Shown: in pieces, positions 34,401 to 45,859 of the stretch | How positions within the stretch are numbered: the stretch's first letter is position 1 | Layout: each line of letters begins with the position of its first letter | Source of the DNA: Albugo candida | Lineage: Eukaryota > Oomycota > Peronosporomycetes > Albuginales | DNA length: 64,000 nt | Assembly: GCA_040437565.1 (NCBI GenBank) | Contig: JBDOQK010000025.1 | Location: 124,001-188,000 of the forward strand | Reading direction: 5' to 3' | The notes under the pieces: generated by a model | The model's input: only the letters and a program-made list of their open reading frames with translations | The model's database searches: none | What the model was told of the DNA's origin: nothing | Translations under genes and position numbers: made by a program

Positions 34401-35098
34401 TCCTCCTCTGATCTGTTTAGTTCAGTCACTACCAAACCAACAGATCCGATCCGAATTAGATCGCCCAGTCGTAAACGATGTTGCACAGGAGTATATCGCT
34501 TGCTTCCCAGTACTTTACACACACCCGTGTGTCCAGAAAATCGCTCGATGGATGCACCACACACAAATTTCCCAACAGCATCGTCGTAACAGACATCTAA
34601 CGAGCTGGCTCGAGTGTCATCCAAAATACATTCCTGAACGAGTGTTTTGTTCCCGTTCATTTGTTGAGATTCATGCACGTACGGACTGAGACTCAAGTCG
34701 GCAATTGTTTTGTGAGCTTTGTGTCCGTTCAACATCGCAAGTGTATGAATGTCGGAATCATCAGAGACATCTGGATACACTGTATTAGCCGCATGAGCAA
34801 AGTCCTCATGACCCTCATTTTCTATCAATTCCTCATCGAAACTCGATGAGTACGGAGGGATGAGGTATAGTGATCGCGATAACTCATAATTACGTTGAGG
34901 ACCGCGAACAATCGCACCATTTTCTTCAACTAAAAAATCAACTTTTGGAAGTGTACGTCGAGTGCGAGTGGCATTCACACGCGCTCCATTTGCGTCTGTA
35001 GTAGTGAGCAGCTCACCTGGTGTTGTCGTTTCCGCATTTATTTCTACGCGTTTTACGCTTTTGAATATTCCTAATCCATTGGAGTGTCCCAACTTCAT
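31447..35098 (-). CDS. RING-CH (MARCH-type) zinc finger plus FHA domain protein
   Basis: Three exons (32602-35098, 32444-32552, 31447-32385). With the false 980-bp insertion at the 33851-33950 gap collapsed, 854 residues. An N-terminal region with RLRLGDLIRIGSVGLVVTEL may be a first, diverged FHA. An acidic linker follows, then a C4HC3 RING-CH finger (CYICYDEDADVQNNPLV, APCACRGDTKYLHLKCL, CTIC) of the type that recruits E2 enzymes. A clear FHA domain is spread over the last two introns: TIGRSTSNHMMVRYRTVS, LHAKVSF, then DASSSNGT. FHA domains bind phospho-threonine, so a phospho-dependent ubiquitin ligase is inferred. No membrane helix is seen, unlike animal MARCH proteins. The long Ser-rich C-terminus is probably disordered. 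Confidence 0.8.
32971..34830. other. 100-N gap with 880-bp duplicated flanks
   Basis: N run 33851-33950. Bases 32971-33850 repeat at 33951-34830, identical as far as I compared. The surplus of 980 bp is not a multiple of three and breaks the frame, which supports an assembly error rather than a biological duplication. Confidence 0.9.
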
Positions 35099-35126
35099 CC
35101 CAGACGCAACACTCGTGATTTTCTAT

Positions 35127-37056
35127 TTATTCGACTAACAAAAGGGATACAGAGAAAGACACAAATGTTTAAAGAGAAAAATGGCCAAATTTCCCGTAAA
35201 TTTGGATTCCGTAAGGACAAAGAGATGTAGGCACCAAAAATACGGGTCAGTGGGTACTGATCGAAATATTTCACCCCTCATCACTGTAAACTGACTTCAG
35301 CTATAGTTACAGTCATACTTAGCACCTAGCCCGCCTGTACCCTTACCGCTGTATACTTATAATATTTACCCTTACCTCGTAACAAAAACTCAAAACCTTA
35401 TAATGTTATACTTTATGTACTGGCGGCAAGGACCACAACAAATACTTGGAGGTTTATGTGGAAGCATTGAAGGTGTGATTTCGCACCGCAGTTCCTTCCA
35501 AAGAGAAGAAACTGTTTGCGTTTGGTACTTCGAAATTCACTTCTTCCAGTGCCACACGCACTTTGGGTTTTCGTTTGTACGTGTAACCAATAAACTTATT
35601 GAACGTCATGGGCTTTCCATCAGGTCCCATCACCATCTGATTCGGACTATTACTTGCCATGGGCGTTGCTCCGTTCCCTTGTGCGCGTTGACCCATAGTC
35701 GCGGAAGAATTGATTCCATTTCCAGTGTTTTTTGTATTGATTGATGTGGGTGCATTCGGACTAGTCGCATAGAATTCGCACGGGAACTCCGAAAAATCGT
35801 CAAAGTTGGAAGTGATCTGCTGCACTAACATCTTGTACATTGGTGGATTTTGAGCTGGAGTGTGGATTTTCAGATGATTCATAATTCGATCAAAATGTGC
35901 TCCACCGCCGGGAGGAACGTATGGTGACCGCAATTGTCGTATTGAATCCCAATGTATATCTCGAAGCCATGGATGTTCCTTTATATCTTGCACAGATACA
36001 CTTCCCAATCGGTTCTCTGCATTACAAACCAGTTTTCGGACNNNNNNNNNNNNNNNNNNNNNNNNNNNNNNNNNNNNNNNNNNNNNNNNNNNNNNNNNNN
36101 NNNNNNNNNNNNNNNNNNNNNNNNNNNNNNNNNNNNNNNNNTTATTCGACTAACAAAAGGGATACAGAGAAAGACACAAATGTTTAAAGAGAAAAATGGC
36201 CAAATTTCCCGTAAATTTGGATTCCGTAAGGACAAAGAGATGTAGGCACCAAAAATACGGGTCAGTGGGTACTGATCGAAATATTTCACCCCTCATCACT
36301 GTAAACTGACTTCAGCTATAGTTACAGTCATACTTAGCACCTAGCCCGCCTGTACCCTTACCGCTGTATACTTATAATATTTACCCTTACCTCGTAACAA
36401 AAACTCAAAACCTTATAATGTTATACTTTATGTACTGGCGGCAAGGACCACAACAAATACTTGGAGGTTTATGTGGAAGCATTGAAGGTGTGATTTCGCA
36501 CCGCAGTTCCTTCCAAAGAGAAGAAACTGTTTGCGTTTGGTACTTCGAAATTCACTTCTTCCAGTGCCACACGCACTTTGGGTTTTCGTTTGTACGTGTA
36601 ACCAATAAACTTATTGAACGTCATGGGCTTTCCATCAGGTCCCATCACCATCTGATTCGGACTATTACTTGCCATGGGCGTTGCTCCGTTCCCTTGTGCG
36701 CGTTGACCCATAGTCGCGGAAGAATTGATTCCATTTCCAGTGTTTTTTGTATTGATTGATGTGGGTGCATTCGGACTAGTCGCATAGAATTCGCACGGGA
36801 ACTCCGAAAAATCGTCAAAGTTGGAAGTGATCTGCTGCACTAACATCTTGTACATTGGTGGATTTTGAGCTGGAGTGTGGATTTTCAGATGATTCATAAT
36901 TCGATCAAAATGTGCTCCACCGCCGGGAGGAACGTATGGTGACCGCAATTGTCGTATTGAATCCCAATGTATATCTCGAAGCCATGGATGTTCCTTTATA
37001 TCTTGCACAGATACACTTCCCAATCGGTTCTCTGCATTACAAACCAGTTTTCGGAC
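35127..37056. other. 100-N gap with 915-bp duplicated flanks
   Basis: N run 36042-36141. Bases 35127-36041 repeat at 36142-37056. The left copy holds a second 3' end of the NDR kinase (35454-36041) and its downstream intergenic sequence; it is almost certainly not a second gene. Confidence 0.9.
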
Positions 37057-38360
37057 AAAGTCCATACAGGAAGGGCTTAGTCGCTGCTTAGCTTCGGGTG
37101 GGAACACAAATGTCTGGCGCCAATTGACTATTTTACGGCATGTTTGCATTGGTTCGTCAGCGTAGAATGGAGGATATCCAACAAGACATTCATACAGAAT
37201 AACTCCAAGAGACCACCAATCACATTCTTTCCCGTATCCATTCTGAGCCAAGACTTCCGGTGCAATGTAATCTGGTGTGCCAACTGTACTAAATGCAATC
37301 TGACGATTCCGCGAATAAGGTTTACTTCTTGCTGAATCCCCAGTCAGCGTCGGGTCAACCGCCGTGCTATCCATCTCGTTCAATGTGTGTTGCGTTATCG
37401 GCGAACTCTTTGGACCACCGCGAGTTTCCATTTTCTTGCAAAGTCCTAGGTCTGTGAGTTTCAAGTGACCATGAGCATCCAACAACACATTATCCGGCTT
37501 CATGTCGCGATGAATGTATCCCAACTCATGCACTGATTCGATCGCTAAAATCATTTCAGCCGCATAAAATCGAGTAGTTTCCTCACTATTGCATATTAGC
37601 TTCAAACAACATTCTTCAGCTGAAGTACATACCTGAGCGTATCTTCTTTGATGAGAAGCCCCATCAAGTCGCCACCAGGAAGATATTCCATCACCATATA
37701 CAGTCGATGTTCATCCTATACGTAGTATACATGGTTGAATACATATGTATACNNNNNNNNNNNNNNNNNNNNNNNNNNNNNNNNNNNNNNNNNNNNNNNN
37801 NNNNNNNNNNNNNNNNNNNNNNNNNNNNNNNNNNNNNNNNNNNNNNNNNNNNCCTATACGTAGTATACATGGTTGAATACATATGTATACCTGCTCACAA
37901 TTGTATTGCTCACCTGGAACGAGTAGTGTAGTGTCACTAGCCAAGCATTATCGTGATCTGCCATCGCGAGGATATCTCGTTCCGCTTTCACATGCCCCAC
38001 TTGATTTTTTAATACCATTGCGCTCTTCAGCATAGACTTCAATGCGAAAATCTCGCCCGTGTCTTTTTTTCGAACCAGACGCACTTCTCCAAAAGCACCA
38101 CGACCGACGATTGTAAGAGGCTGAAAATCGTGCACACTCAAGCGCTTTCTTTGCTGTCGGAGTTGTTGTAATTCCTGAGAACGCAATTGCTGACGGTATC
38201 GCTCTTTTTTGTGCTCCTCCAAACGTAACGCAGTCATTTGCTGTTCGAGCGTGTTACGTCGAGCGCGCGATTCTTCGCGCTCTTTCTTCATAATGGCATA
38301 CTTTTGCTCCAAATATTCTTTTGTTGCTTTTGCTTTTTCTAGTGTTGAATTGGAAATCAT
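36469..38360 (-). CDS. NDR/LATS-family AGC protein kinase
   Basis: Three exons (37914-38360, 37633-37715, 36469-37585) join to 548 residues. NDR kinases act in Hippo/MOR signalling on cell polarity and cytokinesis, with Mob co-activators. The N-terminal ~75 residues are the basic coiled Mob-binding region. The kinase domain has [11 protein letters not shown], the VAIK-like [14 protein letters not shown] and a TDLGLC metal motif with Leu in place of the usual Phe of DFG. The long insert before APE ([12 protein letters not shown] to [18 protein letters not shown]) is typical of NDR. The C-terminal hydrophobic motif is FIGYTYK with its regulatory Thr. The 37753-37852 gap lies inside intron 1, whose real length is about 60 nt. 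Confidence 0.92.
37715..37890. other. 100-N gap with 38-bp duplicated flanks in NDR intron 1
   Basis: N run 37753-37852; bases 37715-37752 equal 37853-37890. It affects only intron sequence. Confidence 0.9.
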
Positions 38361-38522
38361 ATTTCACACAAGTCAAATATGCCAGTGTGAGGATACTCGA
38401 AAAGATCGACAACTTGCCTGAATTAATGTGCAGCTGCGTTGAAGTTCAGAATGTCACAGGATATAGAAGCAATTCAGGTACATAGCTGCTACACTATTTT
38501 GATTCAAATCCTAGATTTATGT

Positions 38523-41500
38523 TTACACTGCTTCCGATACTTCCTCGTGCATCAATTCGCAGACGTTTACGTAATTGACTTTGTGACCTTCATCCTCTTT
38601 AGCCTCGCATATTTCCTTCCCAGGCGCAGATTCAATACATCCGACTGGCATCTCCTTTTCTTCTACATGCACTACACAAGTCTCATCGACTGTTTTGCTC
38701 TCTGTACAGATCACTGCCGATTCATCGTTCACCGAACCGGACAACAGAGGCATCCCCAATTTCTCTCGAATATCGGGTGTTATATCATCCAGCACCATAT
38801 ACGTCGCTTGAAGTAGCGTTGATCCTTCCAAAGCGATTTCCGTCTCATTTGTTGAATTTCCGAGTTTCCCGCCACTAAACTTCAACTTCAACTCGCTCTC
38901 AGTTGAGTTGAATTTCTGACTTAGCATATCTTCGGCTTGCATGACAGTGAAGAGATTGCAAATTGACTGCATGGCTGTCTCGTACACCAATGTTGGAGTA
39001 TCTTCAGAAAGCGAAGAACTTTCTTTGATCTTGTTAGCAAGACGTGCGATGATTTGAAGCCAAAGAATTTGAAAGTTTGGTGATTTGTTCAAAGTGTCCA
39101 TATGATGGAGAAATGTCTTGGACAGCAATGTGACGCTGTACATATTGCCTTCAGCGGTATTGTGTTTCCAAGCACCAAAAGCAACTTGATCGTCCAGCGG
39201 GAACAAATCTTCTTCAAAGCATCTAATCCACGTGTCTTCAGAAATCGAGATACTTGGAAGCAGGAGGGAGCAGTATAGACAGTCCCAAGCTGTTTTGGAG
39301 ACTTCAGGACGATCATCGTGAAGATAAGAAAGCATTACGCGCATTACATCCAGCCACGTTTTCTCATCCGGTTTGAAGGCGCTCTCCTCAGTCACAACAC
39401 TCTGTAAAAGCCGCAATGCGTCACATGCATGGGCAGTTGGCTGATTCACAAAACGAAGGCACACAGCAATCCATAGAGTGACGTTTTCTGCGTGCAGATA
39501 ACCACCATCGGAGAGTAATTGAAGCGTATCCCAACACAACATTCTCCCACTAGGATACTGTACGAGGCTCTCTAGTATACCCAGCAAGACATGCCAATCG
39601 TGAAAATCCTGGGAGAGGTAGACCAAGTTGGCTTTCAATAACATGTTGACACCACAGGCAAGACGATCACTTAGTGCCTGATACATCTCTTCGTCCATGA
39701 TGAGTAGTAGTCGAAGTGTTTCCATAAGCTTTGGACGGAGCTTGCCATCATGAAACAGACGGATACTCACACGAAGGATGTGAACGACTACTCTTTCCAC
39801 CAAGAGCTGCATTTGTAGCTCTGCTAGTGGCGTGGATAAGATCCGTTTGGCATAGGCGTGGAATGGCTCCCAGAGATTCAATGAAAGAAGACGATGTGAA
39901 TTGACAAGAATCAGATCTACGCTCAGTTCCAATGCTAAAATTGCGTTTTCCTGCATCATGACATCAATGCTATTGTGGCTCGACCGTACTGTGTACTTGA
40001 ATGGATCCCGAGACGATAGCAATATCTCCAACAAGCTTAGAAGCGAATTTTCGTGCAATTTTCGAAGCATGCGAAGCCAATTTTCCTTCTCCAGTATCCC
40101 GTCACCAAGTTTTGCGACAGTATCTCGTAGCATCTGATTCACCATGAAGAATGTGTCATCTGTTGACTCCGATTCAGCAAACAGATAAGACGAGAGCGAA
40201 TCCCAGAAACTCGTGGGCATACTACCGCTACCTTCATCATTGCTACCCGGTACCAAGGATGATGCTATGCTTGCGGAATAGGTGCCGCTATTGCTCATCA
40301 CACGACTTCGTATGGCTGCTTGGCGCTCTGCAACTAGGCGTGATTGTTCACGAACTTTTCCTGAAACGCCGGTCGCCGTCCCATGATTGATTCGACTACC
40401 ATCATCTTTCCCTTGATCTACAATAGTACTGTTGCGAGGAGATCCTACCGCGTTGCCTGCTTGGATTGGGGGCAAAGGTACACCACGGGAATCGACAAAG
40501 TCATCCATTTCAGCCAAAGATGTAGGAACAACATCCAGCTCATTAAACATCAAGATACATTCAGCAACACTAGACCATGCTTTTGCAAAGTAATCGTGTC
40601 GGTTCTGAACAAAGCGGAACAGCTGTTTGAGAGAAAGAAGAGCGCGTCGAGTCTTTGCATTGTTCAAATAGTCTTCTTGACGCATTGGCGTGGAGTTCTG
40701 TCCAGTACCATTACGATCGAAATTTGCATCAAATGGATCCATCAATTCAGATTCATACTTCTCCTCCACCGGATAGATCTCTTCTGGAACCGCTTTCGAT
40801 TTATTCTGTGCATGTTCTTGCGCTTCGATACTAAGTCTTCTTGTAGCCACAGCAGCAGGTACTTCGGCCTGCAATCCATCATCCTCTTCTTCACTGAGAC
40901 TTTGAAATGAACCTGTCCATTGAGCCATGTTTGCAAGTTTCTGACCAGCAACATCCTCGTCGGCATACATTTTCGATGGGAAGATATACACCTTCTCGCC
41001 ATTCAAAATGCCGTGTGCAAAGCGAAGAAAATACGTCGATAAAGAGCTCATGATCGAATTGAAGACCTCACTCATCTCAAAGTAGAGTGCAATTTTGGCG
41101 CAATTGCTGAGTCCTTCCAAAGCACGCTCCATGTTGGTCAAATCACAGCTTTTCTCGAATGCAAGTAAGATGCTTTGAATCGTTTTATCTGCAATCAAAT
41201 GGAACATTTCTTTTTCGTATGTTCCGGCTTGAAGATGGAGAATGGACGCATCAGACGTGAAACTCGCGCCCACGACGTTTTCAGAACGCTTCAGAACGCC
41301 GTCCCACGAAGTTGAATATCGGTCGACGACCGATAATGCGGCCGATGAATCCATCAGATCCGACACATCATGCTGCATTTGTATTTGGTTGTCTCGGATC
41401 CGCTCGTATAACGTTGTGAGATACTCTACGGGAAGATCCTGACCAGCGTTTATACCGCGATTATTCCGAAGAAACTCATCCAGACTCATCTTCTTGGCAA

Positions 41501-43712
41501 CTTGATCATTGTGAAGATCTGTATTTAGCATGATAATACTAAATGCCAAGACGTACGCAGCATCAGCATCCAAGAGCGGACCGATACTTGCACATTGCTT
41601 GTAGAAGTGCGTCGAAAAACATTCCATCATTCGATCGATCTTTTGTGCTTCTCCTGGCAATCGGAATTTGGCCAGAAACATACGAAGTGCTTCATCGAGT
41701 GTTTGTGTGTTTGCAAAATCAAACATTGAAACGTACGCTTCCCGTACGGCTGCGTTGAACGGATACTTATCGTCAGGACCGTCACCCAAGTAGTCTCCAA
41801 CCTTTGTCTTATTGAGCCCTGGTACATGCAGAAGAAAGGAAGCGACAGATTCAGGGGTCAGTTCTTCTGGAAGAAGCTCAATTTGCTGCGCGTATTGGAT
41901 CCAATGCTTTGGATCATTATTGAATTTTTCAGCCGCTAACGCGTACCGCTTCTTTGTCCGTTTACGCTGCTGCAACACTTCGGCGGTTCTTTCTCGAGCC
42001 GTATGTAGCCATGCCAACTGGTCGTTGATTCTCAGCTTGATCTCACTATCATCACCTTCAGACTCACTGTCTGACGACGCAGCAGACAGAACCATTCGCA
42101 TCAAATCATTTGCCGAAGACATTGGCGATACCTCATCCAACGAACGATCCTTCTGTGATGATGGTTGACTGGTCGGAGGAGAATAGGAATCGCTGAATGA
42201 TTTCTTACCGAAGTCACAAAAGTCGATTGTATTGTTTGACCGCGTATTATCCCAGCTGGTTGCATCATGACTCGACGGATTCCGGGCGGTGAATCTTGCA
42301 AGTTCATGACCCTGAAGCTCTAATACGTTGATTTTTGATGTCTGAGAGAGTGGAATGGCTGGCTCAAAGGCACTTTGCGTCGATGATTTTGCACCAGAAT
42401 GAAGTGGAGCTGAAGGAACAGAACATCGTCTCGCGATGGACTCGACGACAGCTAAAAGGCCTTCCAAGCATAACAGTGTCAAAGCATCCAATCGTCCATT
42501 CACCCGAGTTACTTGACAATTACGAGCCAATGAGGAGCACAAAACTTCGAACAAATTGGTGCAATGCACGTCACAGTCGTAATTGATATACAAATCCAGC
42601 ATCAATGCGGGTTCCCGACAGAATTCCAAAAGAGATTCCAATGCTAACTCTTTCTGTTCGTCGGAACATGAAGGTGAATCAATAATACGCATGTGAACGC
42701 TTGTAAAAAACACCTCCAGCTGGATTTTCAAGTGATTTTTGATGGAATTAAAGAGATTGAAAACCACACGAAGGACAAGAGACAGCACGCGAAGCTCATC
42801 GGTTTCCGAATTTTGAAGAAGATACTTGGACAAGTCACCTTGCAGCACAGAAACAAGACTCAGATGATCGCCCAAAGCAGTCCCAGCCGTTTCCAGCACG
42901 ATATTGATCAATCTCAATCCAAGAATGCAAGTTTCGCCTTCTACATCCGTTGATGGTGAGATCAATTGAGCCAAGAAATTGAGTATCCGTTCCAGCAAAT
43001 CGATTCCAAACGGCCGATACACTTTATGTGATCTTTTCTGAGGTACTTGCCCATTTGTATTGAGAATAGAGCCTTTGGGAGTGGTGTTTGGCGTTATCTC
43101 TTCAGCAGCTGCACTCAGCTCACCGATTCGATCAAAAACCGTCAAGATCACATGACCCAGCGTATTCTCAGCAGCTCGTGACAAATGAAGAGATGATCCA
43201 GGCTGGTAGCAAATGTTGTGGCAAAGATGGACCATTTTCCAGACATTTTCAGTGCTCAGCAAATGAGCTGCATCTGATCGAATACAATATTCGACCATTT
43301 CCAGCAATTTCATGAGCACTTCTTCATCATCGACGCGATAGGTTTCTTCAAAGCGGCATCGTGAGATACATAATGCAATTCGATTGATGGCAACATCTGC
43401 ACGGACCGACTCACATGTTAACAGTCGATACAGAAGAAATTTGTTGAGACTCGATATCGCTGCTCCAGTGATGAATCCACTAGTCTTATCGGATTCAATG
43501 ACCATTATGAACGGTAGTAAGTACGTAACAGTATCGACGTCATTCAGTTCGGTGACAGTTTGGAGCGCGAAATGGAGCTGTTTAAAAGCTCGCATGAGTG
43601 GTGATTGGGTGGAGGCTGGTATTTCTTGACGGAATCGGTCATGAGAAGCCCATCGTGCATTTACGCGCATCATCGACAAGACATTGTGAATTTCTCCCTT
43701 GACGCAATTCAT
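38523..43712 (-). CDS. Sec7-domain ARF-GEF, GBF1/BIG type
   Basis: One uninterrupted frame of 1729 residues from the ATG at 43712; the frame is open a further 11 codons without another ATG. Large Sec7 proteins activate ARF1 by GDP/GTP exchange to build COPI or clathrin coats at the Golgi and endosomes. The start MNCVKGEIHNVLSMMRVNAR matches the GBF1/GNOM N-terminus (GEI..V...(K/R)RNARW). HEAT-like DCB/HUS regions follow. The Sec7 domain spans ~590-780 and includes the exchange glutamate in FRLPGEAQKIDR and SIIMLNTDLHN. HDS helical repeats fill the C-terminal half. A Ser-rich acidic stretch precedes Sec7. No intron is needed over 5.2 kb, the longest exon in the window. Confidence 0.92.
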   Translation of the reverse strand: MNCVKGEIHNVLSMMRVNARWASHDRFRQEIPASTQSPLMRAFKQLHFALQTVTELNDVDTVTYLLPFIMVIESDKTSGFITGAAISSLNKFLLYRLLTCESVRADVAINRIALCISRCRFEETYRVDDEEVLMKLLEMVEYCIRSDAAHLLSTENVWKMVHLCHNICYQPGSSLHLSRAAENTLGHVILTVFDRIGELSAAAEEITPNTTPKGSILNTNGQVPQKRSHKVYRPFGIDLLERILNFLAQLISPSTDVEGETCILGLRLINIVLETAGTALGDHLSLVSVLQGDLSKYLLQNSETDELRVLSLVLRVVFNLFNSIKNHLKIQLEVFFTSVHMRIIDSPSCSDEQKELALESLLEFCREPALMLDLYINYDCDVHCTNLFEVLCSSLARNCQVTRVNGRLDALTLLCLEGLLAVVESIARRCSVPSAPLHSGAKSSTQSAFEPAIPLSQTSKINVLELQGHELARFTARNPSSHDATSWDNTRSNNTIDFCDFGKKSFSDSYSPPTSQPSSQKDRSLDEVSPMSSANDLMRMVLSAASSDSESEGDDSEIKLRINDQLAWLHTARERTAEVLQQRKRTKKRYALAAEKFNNDPKHWIQYAQQIELLPEELTPESVASFLLHVPGLNKTKVGDYLGDGPDDKYPFNAAVREAYVSMFDFANTQTLDEALRMFLAKFRLPGEAQKIDRMMECFSTHFYKQCASIGPLLDADAAYVLAFSIIMLNTDLHNDQVAKKMSLDEFLRNNRGINAGQDLPVEYLTTLYERIRDNQIQMQHDVSDLMDSSAALSVVDRYSTSWDGVLKRSENVVGASFTSDASILHLQAGTYEKEMFHLIADKTIQSILLAFEKSCDLTNMERALEGLSNCAKIALYFEMSEVFNSIMSSLSTYFLRFAHGILNGEKVYIFPSKMYADEDVAGQKLANMAQWTGSFQSLSEEEDDGLQAEVPAAVATRRLSIEAQEHAQNKSKAVPEEIYPVEEKYESELMDPFDANFDRNGTGQNSTPMRQEDYLNNAKTRRALLSLKQLFRFVQNRHDYFAKAWSSVAECILMFNELDVVPTSLAEMDDFVDSRGVPLPPIQAGNAVGSPRNSTIVDQGKDDGSRINHGTATGVSGKVREQSRLVAERQAAIRSRVMSNSGTYSASIASSLVPGSNDEGSGSMPTSFWDSLSSYLFAESESTDDTFFMVNQMLRDTVAKLGDGILEKENWLRMLRKLHENSLLSLLEILLSSRDPFKYTVRSSHNSIDVMMQENAILALELSVDLILVNSHRLLSLNLWEPFHAYAKRILSTPLAELQMQLLVERVVVHILRVSIRLFHDGKLRPKLMETLRLLLIMDEEMYQALSDRLACGVNMLLKANLVYLSQDFHDWHVLLGILESLVQYPSGRMLCWDTLQLLSDGGYLHAENVTLWIAVCLRFVNQPTAHACDALRLLQSVVTEESAFKPDEKTWLDVMRVMLSYLHDDRPEVSKTAWDCLYCSLLLPSISISEDTWIRCFEEDLFPLDDQVAFGAWKHNTAEGNMYSVTLLSKTFLHHMDTLNKSPNFQILWLQIIARLANKIKESSSLSEDTPTLVYETAMQSICNLFTVMQAEDMLSQKFNSTESELKLKFSGGKLGNSTNETEIALEGSTLLQATYMVLDDITPDIREKLGMPLLSGSVNDESAVICTESKTVDETCVVHVEEKEMPVGCIESAPGKEICEAKEDEGHKVNYVNVCELMHEEVSEAV

Positions 43713-43919
43713 CGTGGCGAGGACATGGAATGGTGTGGTGTACACGAAGCTGGAGGGTCTGATTTATGTAGATACACTAGTTTGAGTACATGATTGACGA
43801 CGTTTGAGCCGATGTTTGACGCCGGAAAGGTGAGGACTCTCTCGTCGCGGACGTGCATATGGGATACTATATGTACTTCGTAGGATGAAGAGAACTGCCT
43901 TCGTAAAGGGAATGTTGTA

Positions 43920-45839
43920 TTGGAAATTCCGGAGAAGTCAAGAGTGACTGAATATTTGGACTCTGATGGGGAAGAGTGTGACGGGATTAATGATCATGCT
44001 ACGAGTGATGATAGGCACTCCGGAATGAGAAAAGAAAAGACAAGTTTCATGAATCGAAATAGCTCAATCGGTGTGATGAGAGATCGTGCTGTCAATGCAA
44101 ACTTGCGACTGCAAAATATGAGACAACATACAATCAAAAGGTGTGTAGCTCTTGTGCGCCACAAATTATTGAGTCGGATCTCGATTGATTTAGATTGGAA
44201 AAATATCAACCACAATTGGACCGAGTGAAGCTGTCAGCTGCAGCAGGTAAGCTGCACGACTCACTCTTTCTGATCTTTGGTTAGTAACTGCAAATATAGC
44301 CGCTACGAAAGGGAAAGAACGCGTACAACCAGCTTTTAGCATGGTTAAAGAAGGAGGAAGTCAAGGGTGGTCGATGTTTAAGTCTAAAATTGCTTCCGCC
44401 GGACCAGTTGCCGAGAGGATACAACAACTGGGAAGAAACATGCTAGAAGGTTACCTTGGTGAGCAACAAGTCGACAAGATTACAATACTCGTTAATCCAC
44501 GAACGGCTGCAGAAGCCTTTTTGAAGAGTTTCAAGGATCTCGATGCCTCTGTTCCTTTCACAGGCAGGAGATCATCCATAAAAGAGTCATCAACGAACTA
44601 TAGTGCGGCGAATCAGTGCTTTCAGTCATGCTACATTGTTGGACTTATTTGCGTCATGAGTGGGAATATATGTGACCTATCCCGAATCTCTCGAATCAAT
44701 CAAAGTTGCCACCATCTGCTACGAGACAGACGATTATGGCGCTTCTGCGTGCGTTATGGCGAAATCCCAATCCGAACTCGAGCATCTTTTTGGGAACAAT
44801 GTGCAAGGTTTGTTGCCTCTTTATTGTCACTTTTATTCGAAGGATTTTATTCTAAACTTATCTAATTGCAGCGTTTCAAGCACACGAGTAATATCTGAAT
44901 TCGACTACCAGACATATAACGAAATGGCACGATCGAAAGCCGAATGCACTGATCTGATCATGACGGACGTCCGACGCACATATGGAATCGTAGCACCTCA
45001 CAAACGTGTTCCCGACTCAAGCAGCGAAAAGCAGCTCCATGTCGATGAGAAGCTGGTAAATCAGTTGAGCGATGTGTTGCACGCACTTTCCAGTCGTTTC
45101 CCAAATGTTGGCTATTGCCAAGGAATGGATTACATTGCAGCATTTGTTATTGACATTGTCAAAGAGAGCACAAGTTTAGCATCAGAAACGACCCCAAGCG
45201 CGAATGTATCGCTTCAGGCGGCAACAGATGAAGAAGTGGAATCTGCATTTTGGATTCTGGTATGCTTGTTCGAGCAATACGGACTTCAAGACATGTTCTC
45301 TCCAGGCTTACATCAACTCAACTCGCATTGTTACATATTCAAACGCCTATTCGAGCTCACAATGCCGACCCTTGCGCAGCATTTTGATGAAGAGAATATA
45401 ATGGTGGAAATGTTTGTGGTTGGGTGGTTTCAAACTATTTTCCTGTACCTCAACGTTCTTCCACGGAAAACATTAACGCGAATTTGGGACATTTTTCTTT
45501 GGGAAAAGAATTGGAAAGTAATATCAAGAGCGACATTGGCGCTGTTTCAGGTCGCAGCAGTTTTCGTGGAGAAGGAGTCCATTGATTGCGTTATTCGGTT
45601 TTTCAATACGTTCGATGGGAAAGCAGAGGTATTTTGAGTGTGTTCATCAATTATTGACTATAAGCTCAAATCGCTTGTAGGAACTTATGGAAGCAGAGGT
45701 ATTCATCGCCAAAGCTCAAAGGTTCAAAGTCACAAATTCAATACTGCTCAAGCTCCAGCGACAATATGTGATGCATCAGCGTACGGACAAGAAAAACGGA
45801 CAATCCAGCCGCGTGGTGGAGAAAACTCCTCATGACTAG
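43920..45839 (+). CDS. TBC-domain Rab GTPase-activating protein
   Basis: Seven exons; introns at 44141-44193, 44247-44284, 44551-44603, 44672-44705, 44808-44871 and 45629-45680 (34-64 nt). The frame at 43920 has no ATG before codon ~37, so the true start may be upstream or internal. An acidic start is followed by a region with KSKIASAGPVAERIQQLGRN. The TBC domain begins RDRRLWRFCVRYGEIPIR and contains the Arg-finger motif IMTDVRRTYG and the Gln-finger GYCQGMDYI, so catalysis on a Rab is expected. It ends with a charged coiled coil after intron 6. The stop is only 20 bp before the next ATG. Joins at introns 3 and 4 are the least certain. Confidence 0.8.
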
Positions 45840-45859
45840 CACCTTGATTTAGACACAAA

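Noticed and set aside
35454-36041. Apparent second NDR kinase C-terminal gene
   Set aside because: It matches the true 3' end at 36469-37056 and ends at an N run; this is the duplicated contig overlap, not a paralog.
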